Shown one piece after another: positions 39,797-49,766 of a stretch of DNA of 64,000 nucleotides. Origin of the DNA: Bacillus sp. J33 (GTDB lineage Bacteria; Bacillota; Bacilli; Bacillales; Cytobacillaceae). Each line of letters opens with the position of its first letter. The first letter of the stretch is position 1. The stretch is taken from assembly GCF_000518885.1 (NCBI RefSeq), contig NZ_KI912519.1, forward strand, positions 52,991-116,990, written 5' to 3'. Both the position numbers and the translations under genes were made by a program. The notes below the pieces were generated by a model. That model searched no databases. It saw only the letters and a program-made list of their open reading frames with translations, and had not been told where the DNA came from.

Positions 39797-40796
39797 CTCC
39801 CCCGCCTCGAGCTACGATGATCTCACCTGATTCTTCCAGTCTCCGAATGATGCTTACAATTCTTGACTGAGCTTCTTCAACGTCCCTCAGCCTTACAGGA
39901 CCCATGTATTCCATCTCGTCCTTAAAGGTTTCAACCATTCTTGAGGACATATTTTTAAAGACAATTTCTTTCACTTCCTCACTGGAAACCTTCAGTGAAA
40001 GCATAAGGTCTTCACTTTCGCAATCCCTGATCACACGCTGGATTGCACGGCTATCAAGTGTAACAATGTCTTCAAACACAAACATTCTCTTCTTGATTTC
40101 CTCAGCAAGTTCAGGATCCTGAATTTCCAATGCATCTAATATGGTTCGCTCTGTAGCGCGGTCAACACCGTTAAGCACATCAACAACAGATTCAATTCCG
40201 CCTGTTTGTGTATAATCCTGAGTAACGGTAGAGGATAGCTTCCTTTCAAGAATCTGCTCAACTTCATTTATAATTTCCGGAGAAGTGCTATCCATTACAG
40301 CAATTCTCCTTGCAATATCCGCCTGCATTTCCTGTGGCAGTTCTGATAAAATCTGCCCTGCCTGAGGAGGATCCAAATAAGACAGTATTAGGGAAATCGT
40401 TTGTGGATGTTCATTCTGAATAAAGTTCAGAATTTGGGCTGGATCCGCTTTTCTTGCAAAATCAAATGGTCTTACCTGCAGAGAAGACGTAAGCCTATTG
40501 ATGATGGCGGAAGCCTGCTCCGTTCCAAGGGCTTTTTCAAGGACTGTTTTCGCGTATCCGATACCGCCTTGTGAAATATAATCCTGCGCCAGAGCTATTT
40601 GATGGAATTCTTCAAGTATTTCTTCTTTGGCAAAGGAATCTACTTTTCGGACCCCTGAGATTTCCAAGGTCAGCTTTTCGATTTCTTCTTCGCTTAAATG
40701 CTTGTAAACGGAAGATGCTACATCCGGACCAAGGGAAATAAGAAGAATAGCAGCCTTTTGTTTACCGGATAACACTTTTTGCTCTTTTTTTGGCAT
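39780..40796 (-). CDS. fliG: flagellar motor switch protein FliG
   Basis: It couples the C-ring to the stator. Three domains: N-terminal FliF-binding (LSGKQKAAILLISLGPDVA), middle with the EHPQT motif (NEHPQTISLILSYL near 128-141), and C-terminal torque helix with charged residues (KKRMFVFEDIVTLDSRAIQRVIRD). 338 residues, normal. It follows fliF by 12 bases. Confidence 0.98.
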   Translation of the reverse strand: MPKKEQKVLSGKQKAAILLISLGPDVASSVYKHLSEEEIEKLTLEISGVRKVDSFAKEEILEEFHQIALAQDYISQGGIGYAKTVLEKALGTEQASAIINRLTSSLQVRPFDFARKADPAQILNFIQNEHPQTISLILSYLDPPQAGQILSELPQEMQADIARRIAVMDSTSPEIINEVEQILERKLSSTVTQDYTQTGGIESVVDVLNGVDRATERTILDALEIQDPELAEEIKKRMFVFEDIVTLDSRAIQRVIRDCESEDLMLSLKVSSEEVKEIVFKNMSSRMVETFKDEMEYMGPVRLRDVEEAQSRIVSIIRRLEESGEIIVARGGGDDIIV

Positions 40797-40808
40797 TTTT
40801 TATCCTCC

Positions 40809-42401
40809 TTAATCTTCAGCGATCCAGGTGCGAAGGAGTTTTGCAAAGTCTTCCGGTTTTTCCTTCGCCATTTTTTCAAGCTGTTTCCGCCTCATCGTAC
40901 TTTCTGTTTCATGTTCTTCATTTACATCAGGAACGTGGAAAGATTCCTGTTCCTCCGTAACGATTTCTTCTTGTTTCTGTTTCTTTCTTGATCTTGCAAA
41001 AAGGAATATTAATATGGCAATTATTAAAAGAAGTACACCCCCAACTGCATAAACCCACCAAGGAAGTTGAGTAACCGTTTCGTTAGGGAATTCAACTTTG
41101 CCATTAAACGGCTGAACAGAAACGAGAATCTTATCCTGAATAGCTTCGTCTGTTAATTCAGCTTCTGCTGCGTCTTTATTAATAGTCGTACGTACAATGG
41201 TGCTAAGCATTTGTGTAATATCGTTGATTCTTTCCTGCGGAAGCGAAGCCGGATCATCCGCTGTTGGCGGTTCAACCATTACCTGAATCCCTAAATCCCT
41301 AATTTTATATGGGCTTTCAACAATTTCTTTGCGTATTTTATTTACTTCGCTGTTAATGGTTTCTTCTATACGTTCATAATCGCCATTGGATGTATTTCCT
41401 TCGAGATATTCAGAACCAAGTGAGTCGGCAGGGCTTTCTCCTTGCGGATTTCCACCGGCTGCCTCACCATTCCCTGTAAACGTTTCAGTAATTTTCTGGG
41501 CACTGATTGCAATACCTTCCATGTTTTCCTCATCTACTGGCGTAACTAGGTTTTCTTCTCTATTTTCTTGGGTAAAGTCAATATCGGCTGTCACAGAGAC
41601 AACTACTTTATCCTGTCCCATCAACGTGCCGAGCATATTTTGCACCTGCTGCTGTACATCTCGCTCAATTTCTTTTTTTATTTCATGCTGCGCAGCAAAC
41701 GTACTGCCAGGTGAAGAATCTTGGTTATTTTTTAAATCAAAGTACTCAAAAAACTGGTTCGTAATGACGATATTATCAGTAGGAAGATTTGGTATACTTT
41801 TGGCAACGAGATGGTACAGCGCCTGAATTTGTGATTCTTCAAATTGATACCCTGGTTTAGTATTAAGGACAATGGAGGCAGAAGCTTCTTCAGAAAGGTC
41901 ATTCACAAAAATCCCTTTCTCAGGAAGATTAATCATCACTTTTGCATCATTAACTCCATCGATCCCTTTCATCAAGTTAGCAAGCTCTGTTTGCATCGCA
42001 TCCAGCTTAAGTACATTAAATTCATTTTCTGTCATGCCAATTCCCGCATTTTGGCTGAAGAATGAGTAATCAATACTCCCTGACTTAGGAATTCCTTCGG
42101 CTGCAAGCTCAACCTTTAAAGTATCAACTACCTCTTCAGGTACTTTAATAGTTGTCCCTCCATCCGTTATCTCTGATTGGATCCCTCTGCCGTCAAGACT
42201 TTCCTTGATCGTGCCCGTTTCCGATGGGGTTAGATTGCTGTATAAAGGAACAAGCGTTGTCCTGGTTGCAAGAATCGATGCAGCCGTTATCAGCAAAATA
42301 AAGAATGCTGCAGAGCCAATTAAAATACTTTTCTGTTTTTTTGTTCTGCTTCCCCAATATTCTTTTACTTTTACTACATATCTCTGAAATGACTCATTCA
42401 T
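40809..42401 (-). CDS. fliF: flagellar MS-ring protein FliF
   Basis: It forms the membrane ring on which the basal body is built. An N-terminal membrane helix (about 25-45), ring-building motifs (LVPLYSNLTPSETGTIKESLD, DAKVMINLPEKGIF), a second membrane helix (about 448-470) and the C-terminal FliG-binding tail (KPEDFAKLLRTWIAED) are all present. 530 residues from the ATG at 42401. A GTG one codon earlier is less likely. Upstream lies a terminator-like hairpin separating it from fliE. Confidence 0.97.
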   Translation of the reverse strand: MNESFQRYVVKVKEYWGSRTKKQKSILIGSAAFFILLITAASILATRTTLVPLYSNLTPSETGTIKESLDGRGIQSEITDGGTTIKVPEEVVDTLKVELAAEGIPKSGSIDYSFFSQNAGIGMTENEFNVLKLDAMQTELANLMKGIDGVNDAKVMINLPEKGIFVNDLSEEASASIVLNTKPGYQFEESQIQALYHLVAKSIPNLPTDNIVITNQFFEYFDLKNNQDSSPGSTFAAQHEIKKEIERDVQQQVQNMLGTLMGQDKVVVSVTADIDFTQENREENLVTPVDEENMEGIAISAQKITETFTGNGEAAGGNPQGESPADSLGSEYLEGNTSNGDYERIEETINSEVNKIRKEIVESPYKIRDLGIQVMVEPPTADDPASLPQERINDITQMLSTIVRTTINKDAAEAELTDEAIQDKILVSVQPFNGKVEFPNETVTQLPWWVYAVGGVLLLIIAILIFLFARSRKKQKQEEIVTEEQESFHVPDVNEEHETESTMRRKQLEKMAKEKPEDFAKLLRTWIAED

Positions 42402-42478
42402 CACAATCCCCCGGTTATTCTGTCTAAGCTAATAACCGTAATTCACAAGTTTTTAGCTTTAATCGTATGTTAAACATT

Positions 42479-42529
42479 AAAAAATTGAAAAGCCTGCCCT
42501 TTAATCAGGGGTGCCCGCTTTTCAATTTT
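42479..42529 (-). terminator. intrinsic terminator between fliE and fliF
   Basis: A perfect 13-bp stem (42481-42493 with 42517-42529, AAAATTGAAAAGC arms) closes a 23-base loop that can pair further (CCCT with AGGG). The minus strand continues UUUUUUAAUG. This is inside the fla/che operon, 46 bases after the fliE stop, so it should reduce flow into fliF and beyond unless read through. Confidence 0.75.
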
Positions 42530-42574
42530 GCAATTCTCTGTACAATAGTTGAAAGGTTTTTTCCCACTGTTCTA

Positions 42575-42880
42575 TTAAACTTGCATTCTCATTGTTTCCT
42601 GGTAAGCTTCAATTGCTTTATTTCGAATTTCAAGGGCAGCCTGCATAGTAACGCTGGCTTTTTGAGAGGCAATCATTACTTGGTGAAGATCAATGTTCTC
42701 TCCCCTTGCCAGCTTTTCAGTCATCACATCTGACTGGATTTGCACATTATTAATTTTTTCAATTGATTGTTTTAATACCGACGAAAAACTTTGCTGCGCT
42801 TCGAATGGTGTATATGTATAGGTCTCTGTTTTTTCAGTCGGTTTTAAAGGCATTACAGGCATAAAAGTAACTTTGTTCAT
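42575..42880 (-). CDS. fliE: flagellar MS-ring-to-rod adaptor FliE
   Basis: It joins the MS ring to the proximal rod and is the first rod-type export substrate. 101 residues with the family's C-terminal helical block (VMIASQKASVTMQAALEIRNKAIEAYQETMRMQV) and the ENIDLHQVM motif. Starts at ATG after GGGAGAGTCTAGA, 12 bases after flgC. Confidence 0.96.
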   Translation of the reverse strand: MNKVTFMPVMPLKPTEKTETYTYTPFEAQQSFSSVLKQSIEKINNVQIQSDVMTEKLARGENIDLHQVMIASQKASVTMQAALEIRNKAIEAYQETMRMQV

Positions 42881-42892
42881 TCTAGACTCTCC

Positions 42893-43342
42893 CTATTTGC
42901 CTATTTCCAGCGCTTTCATCATCATTCCTTTTGTGGCATTGAAAACAGTTACGTTGGCTTCGTATGATCTCGTTGCACTAATTAAATCAACCATTTCCCT
43001 TAGTGGATCCACATTTGGCATTTCCACGTATCCATTTGCATCTGCATCAACATGCGAAGGATCGTAAACCATTTTAGTCGGTGTTTCTCTATCTTCTTCA
43101 ATTCTGGACACCTTCACTCCGTTGCCGGCGGAGCTGCTTCCTCTTCCTATTGCCATATTTAAGTAGGAGGAGAATTGGCCTTCCCTCGGCTCCAGAACAA
43201 CTGACTTTCTTCGGTATGGACCTTCCCCGTTTACACTCCTGGTGGAGTCTGCATTTGCCATATTGGAAGAAATAACATCCATTCGCAGCCTTTGGGCAGT
43301 CAGTGCCGAGGCGGTATTGTTCATGCTATGAAATATAGACAT
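42893..43342 (-). CDS. flgC: flagellar proximal rod protein FlgC
   Basis: It builds the proximal rod. 149 residues with the N-terminal rod signature (NTASALTAQRLRMDVISSNMAN) and C-terminal EMVDLISATRSYEANVTVFN. 2-base gap from flgB. Confidence 0.97.
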   Translation of the reverse strand: MSIFHSMNNTASALTAQRLRMDVISSNMANADSTRSVNGEGPYRRKSVVLEPREGQFSSYLNMAIGRGSSSAGNGVKVSRIEEDRETPTKMVYDPSHVDADANGYVEMPNVDPLREMVDLISATRSYEANVTVFNATKGMMMKALEIGK

Positions 43343-43344
43343 TA

Positions 43345-43740
43345 CTACTTCCCTCCTCTAATTACAGTCTGCAGACTTGAAAACTTCCCGCTCATTCTTT
43401 CAATCATTGCATTGTAGTAAATTTGATTTGTCGCTAGATCTGACATTTCTTTATCAAGATCTACACTGTTACCATTATGGTTATATGAAACATTCTTTCT
43501 GGTTACTTCACCCGGTAAAGGGGATGTCCTCCCCTTAAAATCATAATGCCTAACATCGCTTTTATTGGCTTCCATCGAGCCAATTAAAGCCAGCTGAAAA
43601 ACCTCTTTGAAATTTACGTCCTTAGCTTTATAGTTTGGTGTATCCACATTTGCAATATTTTGCGAGATTACCTTTTGCTTCAAGGAGGAGTAATCTAAAG
43701 CACGTTCAATTGTGGAAATGGTTCCTGAAAATAGTTTCAT
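43345..43740 (-). CDS. flgB: flagellar proximal rod protein FlgB
   Basis: It is the first gene of the fla/che operon and builds the proximal rod. 131 residues with LDYSSLKQKVISQNIANVDTPNYKAKDV and the C-terminal MSDLATNQIYYNAMIERMSGK. The ATG follows TTTGAGGTGTGAGCT. The 409 bases upstream carry the operon control region and the codY terminator. Confidence 0.97.
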   Translation of the reverse strand: MKLFSGTISTIERALDYSSLKQKVISQNIANVDTPNYKAKDVNFKEVFQLALIGSMEANKSDVRHYDFKGRTSPLPGEVTRKNVSYNHNGNSVDLDKEMSDLATNQIYYNAMIERMSGKFSSLQTVIRGGK

Positions 43741-44116
43741 AGCTCACACCTCAAATTTCACAGCCCACTCACCTGGCAATTTTTGTAGAAACTTGGTGAT
43801 AATGGACAAATTATGTCATCATAAACATTATTGTAATGAATATGAAATAATATGTCTATGTACATCATGTTAATTTTAATGATTCTTTAGTCCTATTTTC
43901 GACAAATTTTTAAAATATGCAGAAAGTTATACGTGTTTTTTGGTAAATGTTAGGAATACTATACTTCCCTATTTTTGTATCCCTTCTGCTTAATTTATTA
44001 TAGGTCTTTCAGACCTAACGATATTAATAAACATTTGGCGATGTATGAGTATTTAGACTTATAGCCAATTCGTTAATTACATTTATTTACCAGCTCCTCT
44101 TTGTAATAAATTTGCA
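43741..44116 (-). promoter_or_regulatory. fla/che operon control region
   Basis: AT-rich, no reading frame. It holds a SigA-type candidate (TTCATA at 43841-43846, 17-base spacer, TATGAT at 43818-43823), a second perfect TATAAT (43997-44002) next to a perfect palindrome AGGTCT-TTC-AGACCT (44002-44016), and a weak CodY-like 15-mer (43894-43908, 11 of 15 consensus positions). I could not find a convincing SigD promoter. In B. subtilis this region has SigA and SigD promoters and CodY control. Confidence 0.45.
43818..43846 (-). promoter_or_regulatory. candidate SigA promoter of fla/che
   Basis: TTCATA, 17 bases, TATGAT on the minus strand. Predicted start near 43811, leader of about 70 bases to flgB. 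Pattern match only. Confidence 0.35.
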
Positions 44117-44147
44117 ATAAAAAAACCCGTCATTTTGACGGGTTTTT
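44117..44147 (-). terminator. intrinsic terminator of codY
   Basis: A perfect 12-bp stem (44121-44132 with 44136-44147, AAAAACCCGTCA arms) with a 3-base loop, A-rich on one side and T-rich on the other. It directly follows the codY stop and separates codY from fla/che. Confidence 0.9.
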
Positions 44148-44149
44148 CT

Positions 44150-44929
44150 TTAATTTGACTTAAGTTTTTCTAGTTCAATCAAGAACTTATCATTCAGGAC
44201 TTTAATATAAGTACCCTTCATTCCAAGGGAACGGGATTCAATAACCCCAGCACTTTCAAGCTTTCGCAAAGCATTTACGATTACTGAACGTGTAATGCCA
44301 ACACGATCGGCAATTTTTGAAGCTACAAGAAGACCTTCGTTGCCGTTAAGCTCTTCAAAAATATGTTCAATGGCTTCAAGTTCACTATAAGAAAGGGAGC
44401 TAATAGCCATTTGCACGACTGCCTTGCTGCGTGCTTCTTCTTCAATTTCTTCTGCTTTTTCGCGAAGGATTTCCATGCCGACAACCGTTGCACCATACTC
44501 AGCAAGAATTAAGTCATCATCATGGAACTGCTCCTGCAATCTGGCAAGGATCAGTGTTCCAAGACGCTCACCCCCGCCAATAATTGGTACAATAGTAGTT
44601 AAACCATTAGCGAAGAGGTCTTTATTTTCGATTGGGAATGCAGTGTATTCACTTTCTACATCCAGATTAGAAGAAGTTTCCTGGATATTAAAAAGGTTTT
44701 TCGTATATTCTTCAGGGAATTGGCGATCAGCCAGCATTTGCTTCATACGCTCATTCTCAATCTGCTGGTTTACAGCAAATCCAAGAAGCTTGCCTCTTCG
44801 GCTTACTACGAAGATATTCGCTTCAATTACATCACTTAGTGTTTCTGACATTTCTTTGAAATTAACCGGTTTTCCGGCTGCTCTTTGGAGCATTGCATTA
44901 ATTTTTCTTGTTTTTGTTAATAAATCCAT
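44150..44929 (-). CDS. codY: global transcription regulator CodY
   Basis: It senses GTP and branched-chain amino acids and represses stationary-phase, nitrogen, competence and (in B. subtilis) fla/che genes. 259 residues. The N-terminal GAF-type ligand domain runs to about 155, and the C-terminal winged helix carries the very conserved [21 protein letters not shown]. Ribosome site TAGGAGGAAATACA. Last of the xerC-hslV-hslU-codY group. Confidence 0.98.
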   Translation of the reverse strand: MDLLTKTRKINAMLQRAAGKPVNFKEMSETLSDVIEANIFVVSRRGKLLGFAVNQQIENERMKQMLADRQFPEEYTKNLFNIQETSSNLDVESEYTAFPIENKDLFANGLTTIVPIIGGGERLGTLILARLQEQFHDDDLILAEYGATVVGMEILREKAEEIEEEARSKAVVQMAISSLSYSELEAIEHIFEELNGNEGLLVASKIADRVGITRSVIVNALRKLESAGVIESRSLGMKGTYIKVLNDKFLIELEKLKSN

Positions 44930-45064
44930 TGTATTTCCTCCTATTTGCTACAACCATTAACATATATTTTGATAAATATCTTATTGCTTATTGTGGTCAT
45001 TATTTCATACCAGAATTCTTTTTTCGTCTACCCTTTAGGATGAACATTCAAACAAATCCTATCA

Positions 45065-46471
45065 TTAAAGAATATACTGGCTTAAATCTTTGTTCCGTGA
45101 AATGGCTCCCAGCTTTTCCTCTACATATTGAGGAGTAATTGTAATTTTTTCCATTGTGATATCTGGCGCTTCAAAAGATAAATCTTCAAGAAGCTTTTCC
45201 ATAATCGTATGGAGACGTCTTGCTCCAATGTTATCAGTATTTTGGTTTACATCAAATGCAAATTCAGCAATCCTACGAATAGCATCGTCAGAAAATTCAA
45301 TTTGTATACCTTCAGTTACCAATAATGCTTCATATTGTTTAATAAGGGCATTATCAGGCTCAACCAAAATCTTATAAAAGTCTTCTACTGTAAGTTTTGT
45401 CAGCTCCACACGAATTGGAAAACGCCCCTGCAGTTCAGGAATCAGATCAGAAGGTTTTGCCATGTGAAATGCCCCTGCTGCAATAAATAAAACATGGTCC
45501 GTTTTGACAGAACCGTATTTGGTTACTACTGTGGAACCTTCAACAACCGGCAGGATGTCCCTTTGAACTCCTTCTCTTGAAACATCAGCTGTAGAACCTC
45601 CGCTGTTTTTGCTGGCTATTTTATCAATCTCATCAATGAATATAATCCCTGACTGTTCTGCACGGTATACTGCCTCCTGGCTGACTTCATCCATATCAAT
45701 CAGCTTTTGGGCTTCTTCATTTGTTAAGACCTTCCTTGCCTCACGTACAGTCAGCTTTCTTTTTTTCCTGCGTTTTGGCATAAGACTGCCAAGAGCATCC
45801 TGCATATTCATGCCCATCTGCTCCATACCCGATCCCTGAAGCATATCAAACATGGATGGCTGCTGTTCTTCTACTTCTACCGTGATGACCTCATTCTCCA
45901 ATTCACCGAGCGCAAGCTTTTCCTTTACAATCTTGCGTTTTTCCTGAAGATTTATATCTTCTGCCTGGTAAGTATCCTGCTGCTGCTGATCATTTCCACC
46001 TCCAAAAAGCATCTCTAGAGGATTTTTATAATTAGCTGTTTTTTTGGCGCCTGGTACAAGCAGTTCAAGAATGCGGCGATTAGCACTTTCTTCCGCTCTC
46101 TCTTTAACACTCGCCATTTTTTCTTCTTTGACTAGCCTTACGGATGTTTCCACAAGGTCTCTGACCATTGATTCAACATCTCTTCCCACATACCCTACTT
46201 CAGTAAATTTTGTTGCTTCCACTTTTACAAAAGGTGCACCCACTAATTTTGCCATCCGGCGGGCAATTTCTGTCTTGCCCACACCAGTAGGCCCAATCAT
46301 TAAAATATTCTTAGGATTAATTTCATCACGCAATTTTTCTTCAAGCAGACTCCGGCGATAACGATTTCTAAGAGCTATGGCTACAGCCTTTTTTGCATCC
46401 TTTTGTCCAATAATAAACTGGTCAAGCCGCTCAACGATTTGGCGGGGAGTCAAATTTGTTCCTTTACCCAT
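45065..46471 (-). CDS. hslU: ATP-dependent protease unfoldase HslU (ClpY)
   Basis: It unfolds substrates for HslV. 468 residues. Walker [10 protein letters not shown] near 59, pore loop GYVGRD near 92, the intermediate I domain (about 110-240, including Gln-rich [10 protein letters not shown]), Walker [10 protein letters not shown] near 277, and C-terminal LSQYIL that docks into HslV are present. It follows hslV by 18 bases. Confidence 0.98.
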   Translation of the reverse strand: MGKGTNLTPRQIVERLDQFIIGQKDAKKAVAIALRNRYRRSLLEEKLRDEINPKNILMIGPTGVGKTEIARRMAKLVGAPFVKVEATKFTEVGYVGRDVESMVRDLVETSVRLVKEEKMASVKERAEESANRRILELLVPGAKKTANYKNPLEMLFGGGNDQQQQDTYQAEDINLQEKRKIVKEKLALGELENEVITVEVEEQQPSMFDMLQGSGMEQMGMNMQDALGSLMPKRRKKRKLTVREARKVLTNEEAQKLIDMDEVSQEAVYRAEQSGIIFIDEIDKIASKNSGGSTADVSREGVQRDILPVVEGSTVVTKYGSVKTDHVLFIAAGAFHMAKPSDLIPELQGRFPIRVELTKLTVEDFYKILVEPDNALIKQYEALLVTEGIQIEFSDDAIRRIAEFAFDVNQNTDNIGARRLHTIMEKLLEDLSFEAPDITMEKITITPQYVEEKLGAISRNKDLSQYIL

Positions 46472-46489
46472 GTAACAGCACTCCTTTTA

Positions 46490-47032
46490 TTAGAGTTCTT
46501 CCACAATGATATTATTGTTTGTATAAACACATATTTCAGCAGCCATTTCCAGGGATGCCTTTGCTATTTCTCTGGCTGATAGATGCTCGCCTGCAAATCT
46601 TTTTAAAGAGCGTCCAGCTGCCAGTGCATAGTTGCCTCCTGAACCAATAGCCAATATCCCATCATCCGGTTCAATGACTTCACCCGTACCTGAAATCAGC
46701 AGCAAACTATCCGTGTTCATAACGATCAGCATCGCTTCGAGCTTGCGCAAAACTTTATCGCTTCTCCACTGTTTAGCAAGTTCTACAGCAGCTCTCTCAA
46801 GATTTCCATTGTATTCTTCCAGCTTTCCTTCAAACATTTCAAATAATGTAAATGCATCAGCTACTGAGCCTGCAAATCCAGCAAGCACTTTTCCATTAAA
46901 CAGCTTTCTTACTTTTCGTGCAGTGTGTTTCATCACAACCGCATTTCCGAAGGTAACCTGGCCGTCGCCGGACATCGCACATTCTCCATTATGATGCACA
47001 GCAAATATTGTTGTAGCATGAAATTCAGACAT
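46490..47032 (-). CDS. hslV: ATP-dependent protease peptidase HslV (ClpQ), Ser-type
   Basis: It is a proteasome-like peptidase that forms the core of HslUV. 180 residues. The sequence begins [20 protein letters not shown]: as in B. subtilis ClpQ, residue 2 is Ser and the usual catalytic Thr-Thr start (TTIF) is displaced five residues in, so the enzyme is expected to use an N-terminal Ser. GDGQVTFG and [10 protein letters not shown] are conserved. Start follows AAAGGAGGAGTCTTTC. A repeat separates it from xerC. Confidence 0.96.
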   Translation of the reverse strand: MSEFHATTIFAVHHNGECAMSGDGQVTFGNAVVMKHTARKVRKLFNGKVLAGFAGSVADAFTLFEMFEGKLEEYNGNLERAAVELAKQWRSDKVLRKLEAMLIVMNTDSLLLISGTGEVIEPDDGILAIGSGGNYALAAGRSLKRFAGEHLSAREIAKASLEMAAEICVYTNNNIIVEEL

Positions 47033-47086
47033 GAAAGACTCCTCCTTTGGAGCATATGCTTTTAGTTTTAGACACTTTTATTCGAG

Positions 47087-47290
47087 TGCTGATTTTCACT
47101 CCAAGAGATGCTTTCCGCAGGCGGTAAGCCCCCTAGGAGCAAGACGCCTATGAGGATTCCCCCCCCAACACGCTCATCCCGCAGGTACATTGTACAATCA
47201 TTCTTGAATAAAACACTGTATGGAGCAAATTCGAATACATATTCGAGAATCCCGCTCTTTACGCTCCTATCATTAGGGTGCATAATCAAA
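47087..47290. repeat. family B MITE-like repeat, degenerate copy
   Basis: It resembles the other family B copies: GTGCTGATTTTCACTCC then GCTTTCCGCAGGCGG, a middle with CATCCCGCAGG, and an end GGTGCATAATCAAAA mirroring GTGCTAAAATCAAC of the 60757 end. It fills most of the 319-base gap between xerC and hslV, where only spurious frames are seen and no clear terminator. Confidence 0.6.
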
Positions 47291-47351
47291 AATCCTCGTA
47301 AGGAAAGCTTTTTTTAACAGCAAATCAATCAGCTATATTATACTTCACCTG

Positions 47352-48254
47352 TCAAGCCCGAGGATGATGGGCCAAATATGTTTTCTTTAAATATTCGTTT
47401 GTTACATGCGTATAGACCTGGGTTGAAGATAAAAATGCGTGCCCAAGCAGTTCTTGGACGGTTCTCATATCAGCTCCATTGGCCATTAAGTGTGTGGCAA
47501 ATGTGTGGCGCAGCATATGAGGGTGTATCTTCCCCGTCAAAGTGGATTTTTCAATCAGCTTATTAAGAATTTCCCTTATGCCTCTTGCTGTCAGCGGCCC
47601 TCCGCGTGCATTAAGAAACAAATTCTCAGAGGAACTGCCTTTAGACAGCAATTTTTTTCTCCCGCCATTTATGTACCTTTCAAGTGCATCGTGTGCGAAA
47701 CTGCCAAATGGGATATAGCGTTCCTTGCTGCCCTTGCCCTGCACAAGAACAGTAGACAGGTACATATCCAAATCCTTAAGCCGAATCCGGCTGCACTCGC
47801 TTACTCGCATACCTGTTGCATATAGAAGCTCAAGAAGCGCTTTATTGCGTTCTCCAAGCGGGGTACTGTCATCACATGCTTCAAAAAGCTGCTGCAATTC
47901 TTCTTCATAGAAAAACTCAGGCAGCTTCTTTTCTGCTTTCGGAATAGAGACTAGGGCAAAAGGATTTTCAGCCACAAGGTCCTCTCTTAGCAAAAACCTG
48001 AAGAAACTCCTTATACTTGATATCTTGCGGGCTACCGATTTTCGTGCCATTTTTTTTTCAAACAGCATGGTCAAAAAAACCCGGACATCCTGATAATCCA
48101 CAGTCTCCAAATTCGGTATTGCTTGTTCAGACATGAACATAAGAAATTCCCTAATATCATGATGATAATGTTCAATTGTATATTGTGAGTAGTTTTTTTC
48201 AATTTGTAAATATTCAATAAACAACTTTAAAGAAACGTTCACATTTTCGGGCAT
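47352..48254 (-). CDS. xerC: tyrosine recombinase XerC (CodV)
   Basis: With XerD it resolves chromosome dimers at dif. 300 residues. N-terminal SAM-like domain (about 5-90), then the catalytic domain with Arg150 (ATGMRVSEC), Lys174, His246 and Arg249 (HPHMLRHTFATH), His272 and nucleophile Tyr281 (STQVYTHV). It heads the codV-clpQ-clpY-codY group of Bacillus, 63 bases after trmFO. Confidence 0.97.
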   Translation of the reverse strand: MPENVNVSLKLFIEYLQIEKNYSQYTIEHYHHDIREFLMFMSEQAIPNLETVDYQDVRVFLTMLFEKKMARKSVARKISSIRSFFRFLLREDLVAENPFALVSIPKAEKKLPEFFYEEELQQLFEACDDSTPLGERNKALLELLYATGMRVSECSRIRLKDLDMYLSTVLVQGKGSKERYIPFGSFAHDALERYINGGRKKLLSKGSSSENLFLNARGGPLTARGIREILNKLIEKSTLTGKIHPHMLRHTFATHLMANGADMRTVQELLGHAFLSSTQVYTHVTNEYLKKTYLAHHPRA

Positions 48255-48317
48255 TATTTATTCACCTCGCAAGGGCTACTAAATAGTATCACAATTCAAT
48301 AGCCCATGCAATATAAT

Positions 48318-49625
48318 TTACAAATTTTTCACAAAGTTCTGAATTGTTTCCAATGCTCTTTCAGCATGTTTTTCATTTCTTTCCTTTTTCCCTTTTATCT
48401 TTACAGGAAGATCAGGAAGCAAACCAAAGTTTGCATTCATCGGCTGAAAATTCTTTGGGTTTGCCGTTGTAATATAACGTGCCATGCTGCCAATTGCCGT
48501 TTCAGGAGGGAATTCAATAGGAGATTCCCCTCTCACAAGCCTTGCTGCATTAATTCCCGCCACTAGTCCGCTGGCTGCCGATTCTACATAACCTTCAACG
48601 CCAGTCATCTGTCCCGCAAAAAATAAATCGTCTCTGTTTTTAAACTGGTAAGTGGCTCGCAGCACTTTTGGAGAGTTGATAAAAGTATTGCGGTGCATTA
48701 CTCCGTATCGTACAATTTCAGCATTTTCGAGACCCGGTATTAAACGGATTACTTCTTTTTGCGGACCCCATTTCAAGTGAGTCTGAAAACCAACAATGTT
48801 ATAAAGCGTTCCTGCCGCATCATCCTGGCGCAATTGTACCACTGCATATGGTCTTTTTCCTGTTTTGGGATCTTCCAAACCTACTGGCTTCATAGGGCCA
48901 AAGAGCATTGTCTTCTTTCCGCGATTTGCCATAACCTCAATTGGCATGCAGCCTTCAAAGAATATCTCTTTTTCAAATTCTTTTAATGGCACTGTTTCAG
49001 CTGATGTCAGCGCTTCGTAAAAACGGTCAAACTCTTCTTCTGTCATAGGACAATTTAAATATGCAGCTTCTCCCTTATCATAGCGGGATTTCAAATAAAC
49101 TTTGTCCATATCAATCGAATCTTTTTCAATAATCGGCGCTGCTGCATCGTAAAAGTATAGGTAATCTTCCCCTGACAGTTCTTTCAGCTTCCCTGATAAA
49201 GCTTCACTGGTAAGGGGCCCGGTAGCGATAACAGTTGGACCTTCCGGGATATCCGTAACTTCCTCATTTATTACAGTAACATTTGGATGGTTTTTAACTT
49301 GTTCCGTAACTCGCGCAGCAAAATCATGGCGGTCAACAGCAAGTGCACCGCCAGCAGGAACTGCACTGCTATCAGCAGAATCGATAATGACTGAATTAAG
49401 CTTGCGCATTTCTTCTTTTAGGACACCAACAGCGTTCGTTAAAGTGTTGGCACGAAGAGAGTTGCTGCAAACAAGTTCTGCAAACTTATCTGTATGATGT
49501 GCTGGAGTCTGTTTAACAGGCCGCATTTCATATAATCGAACCTTTATCCCTCTGCTTGCAAGCTGCCATGCAGCCTCACTGCCTGCCAGCCCTGCACCTA
49601 TTACATTTACTGCTATATCTGACAT
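48318..49625 (-). CDS. trmFO: methylenetetrahydrofolate-tRNA (uracil-5-)-methyltransferase TrmFO
   Basis: It is a folate/FAD-dependent enzyme that makes ribothymidine at U54 of tRNA (formerly Gid). 435 residues from the ATG at 49625 ([12 protein letters not shown]). The GTG at 49640 is part of the GTGGAGG ribosome site. The FAD-binding [14 protein letters not shown] is at about 10-23, and [24 protein letters not shown] and [20 protein letters not shown] are family blocks. Lies between topA and xerC. Confidence 0.97.
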   Translation of the reverse strand: MSDIAVNVIGAGLAGSEAAWQLASRGIKVRLYEMRPVKQTPAHHTDKFAELVCSNSLRANTLTNAVGVLKEEMRKLNSVIIDSADSSAVPAGGALAVDRHDFAARVTEQVKNHPNVTVINEEVTDIPEGPTVIATGPLTSEALSGKLKELSGEDYLYFYDAAAPIIEKDSIDMDKVYLKSRYDKGEAAYLNCPMTEEEFDRFYEALTSAETVPLKEFEKEIFFEGCMPIEVMANRGKKTMLFGPMKPVGLEDPKTGKRPYAVVQLRQDDAAGTLYNIVGFQTHLKWGPQKEVIRLIPGLENAEIVRYGVMHRNTFINSPKVLRATYQFKNRDDLFFAGQMTGVEGYVESAASGLVAGINAARLVRGESPIEFPPETAIGSMARYITTANPKNFQPMNANFGLLPDLPVKIKGKKERNEKHAERALETIQNFVKNL

Positions 49626-49766
49626 AATACGAACCTCCACAAATACTTATGTTCAAAATGACCCAATTTAATTATATTTAAAAACAGTCTCTCTTACTTT
49701 ACCCTGTTCTTATACATTTTGCCATTTTACAATACGATTTAAAAATAAAAAAGTTTCATGCCTATA

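Noticed and set aside
47068..47289. 73-residue minus-strand frame between xerC and hslV
   Set aside because: Coincides with a family B repeat; no protein-like pattern.
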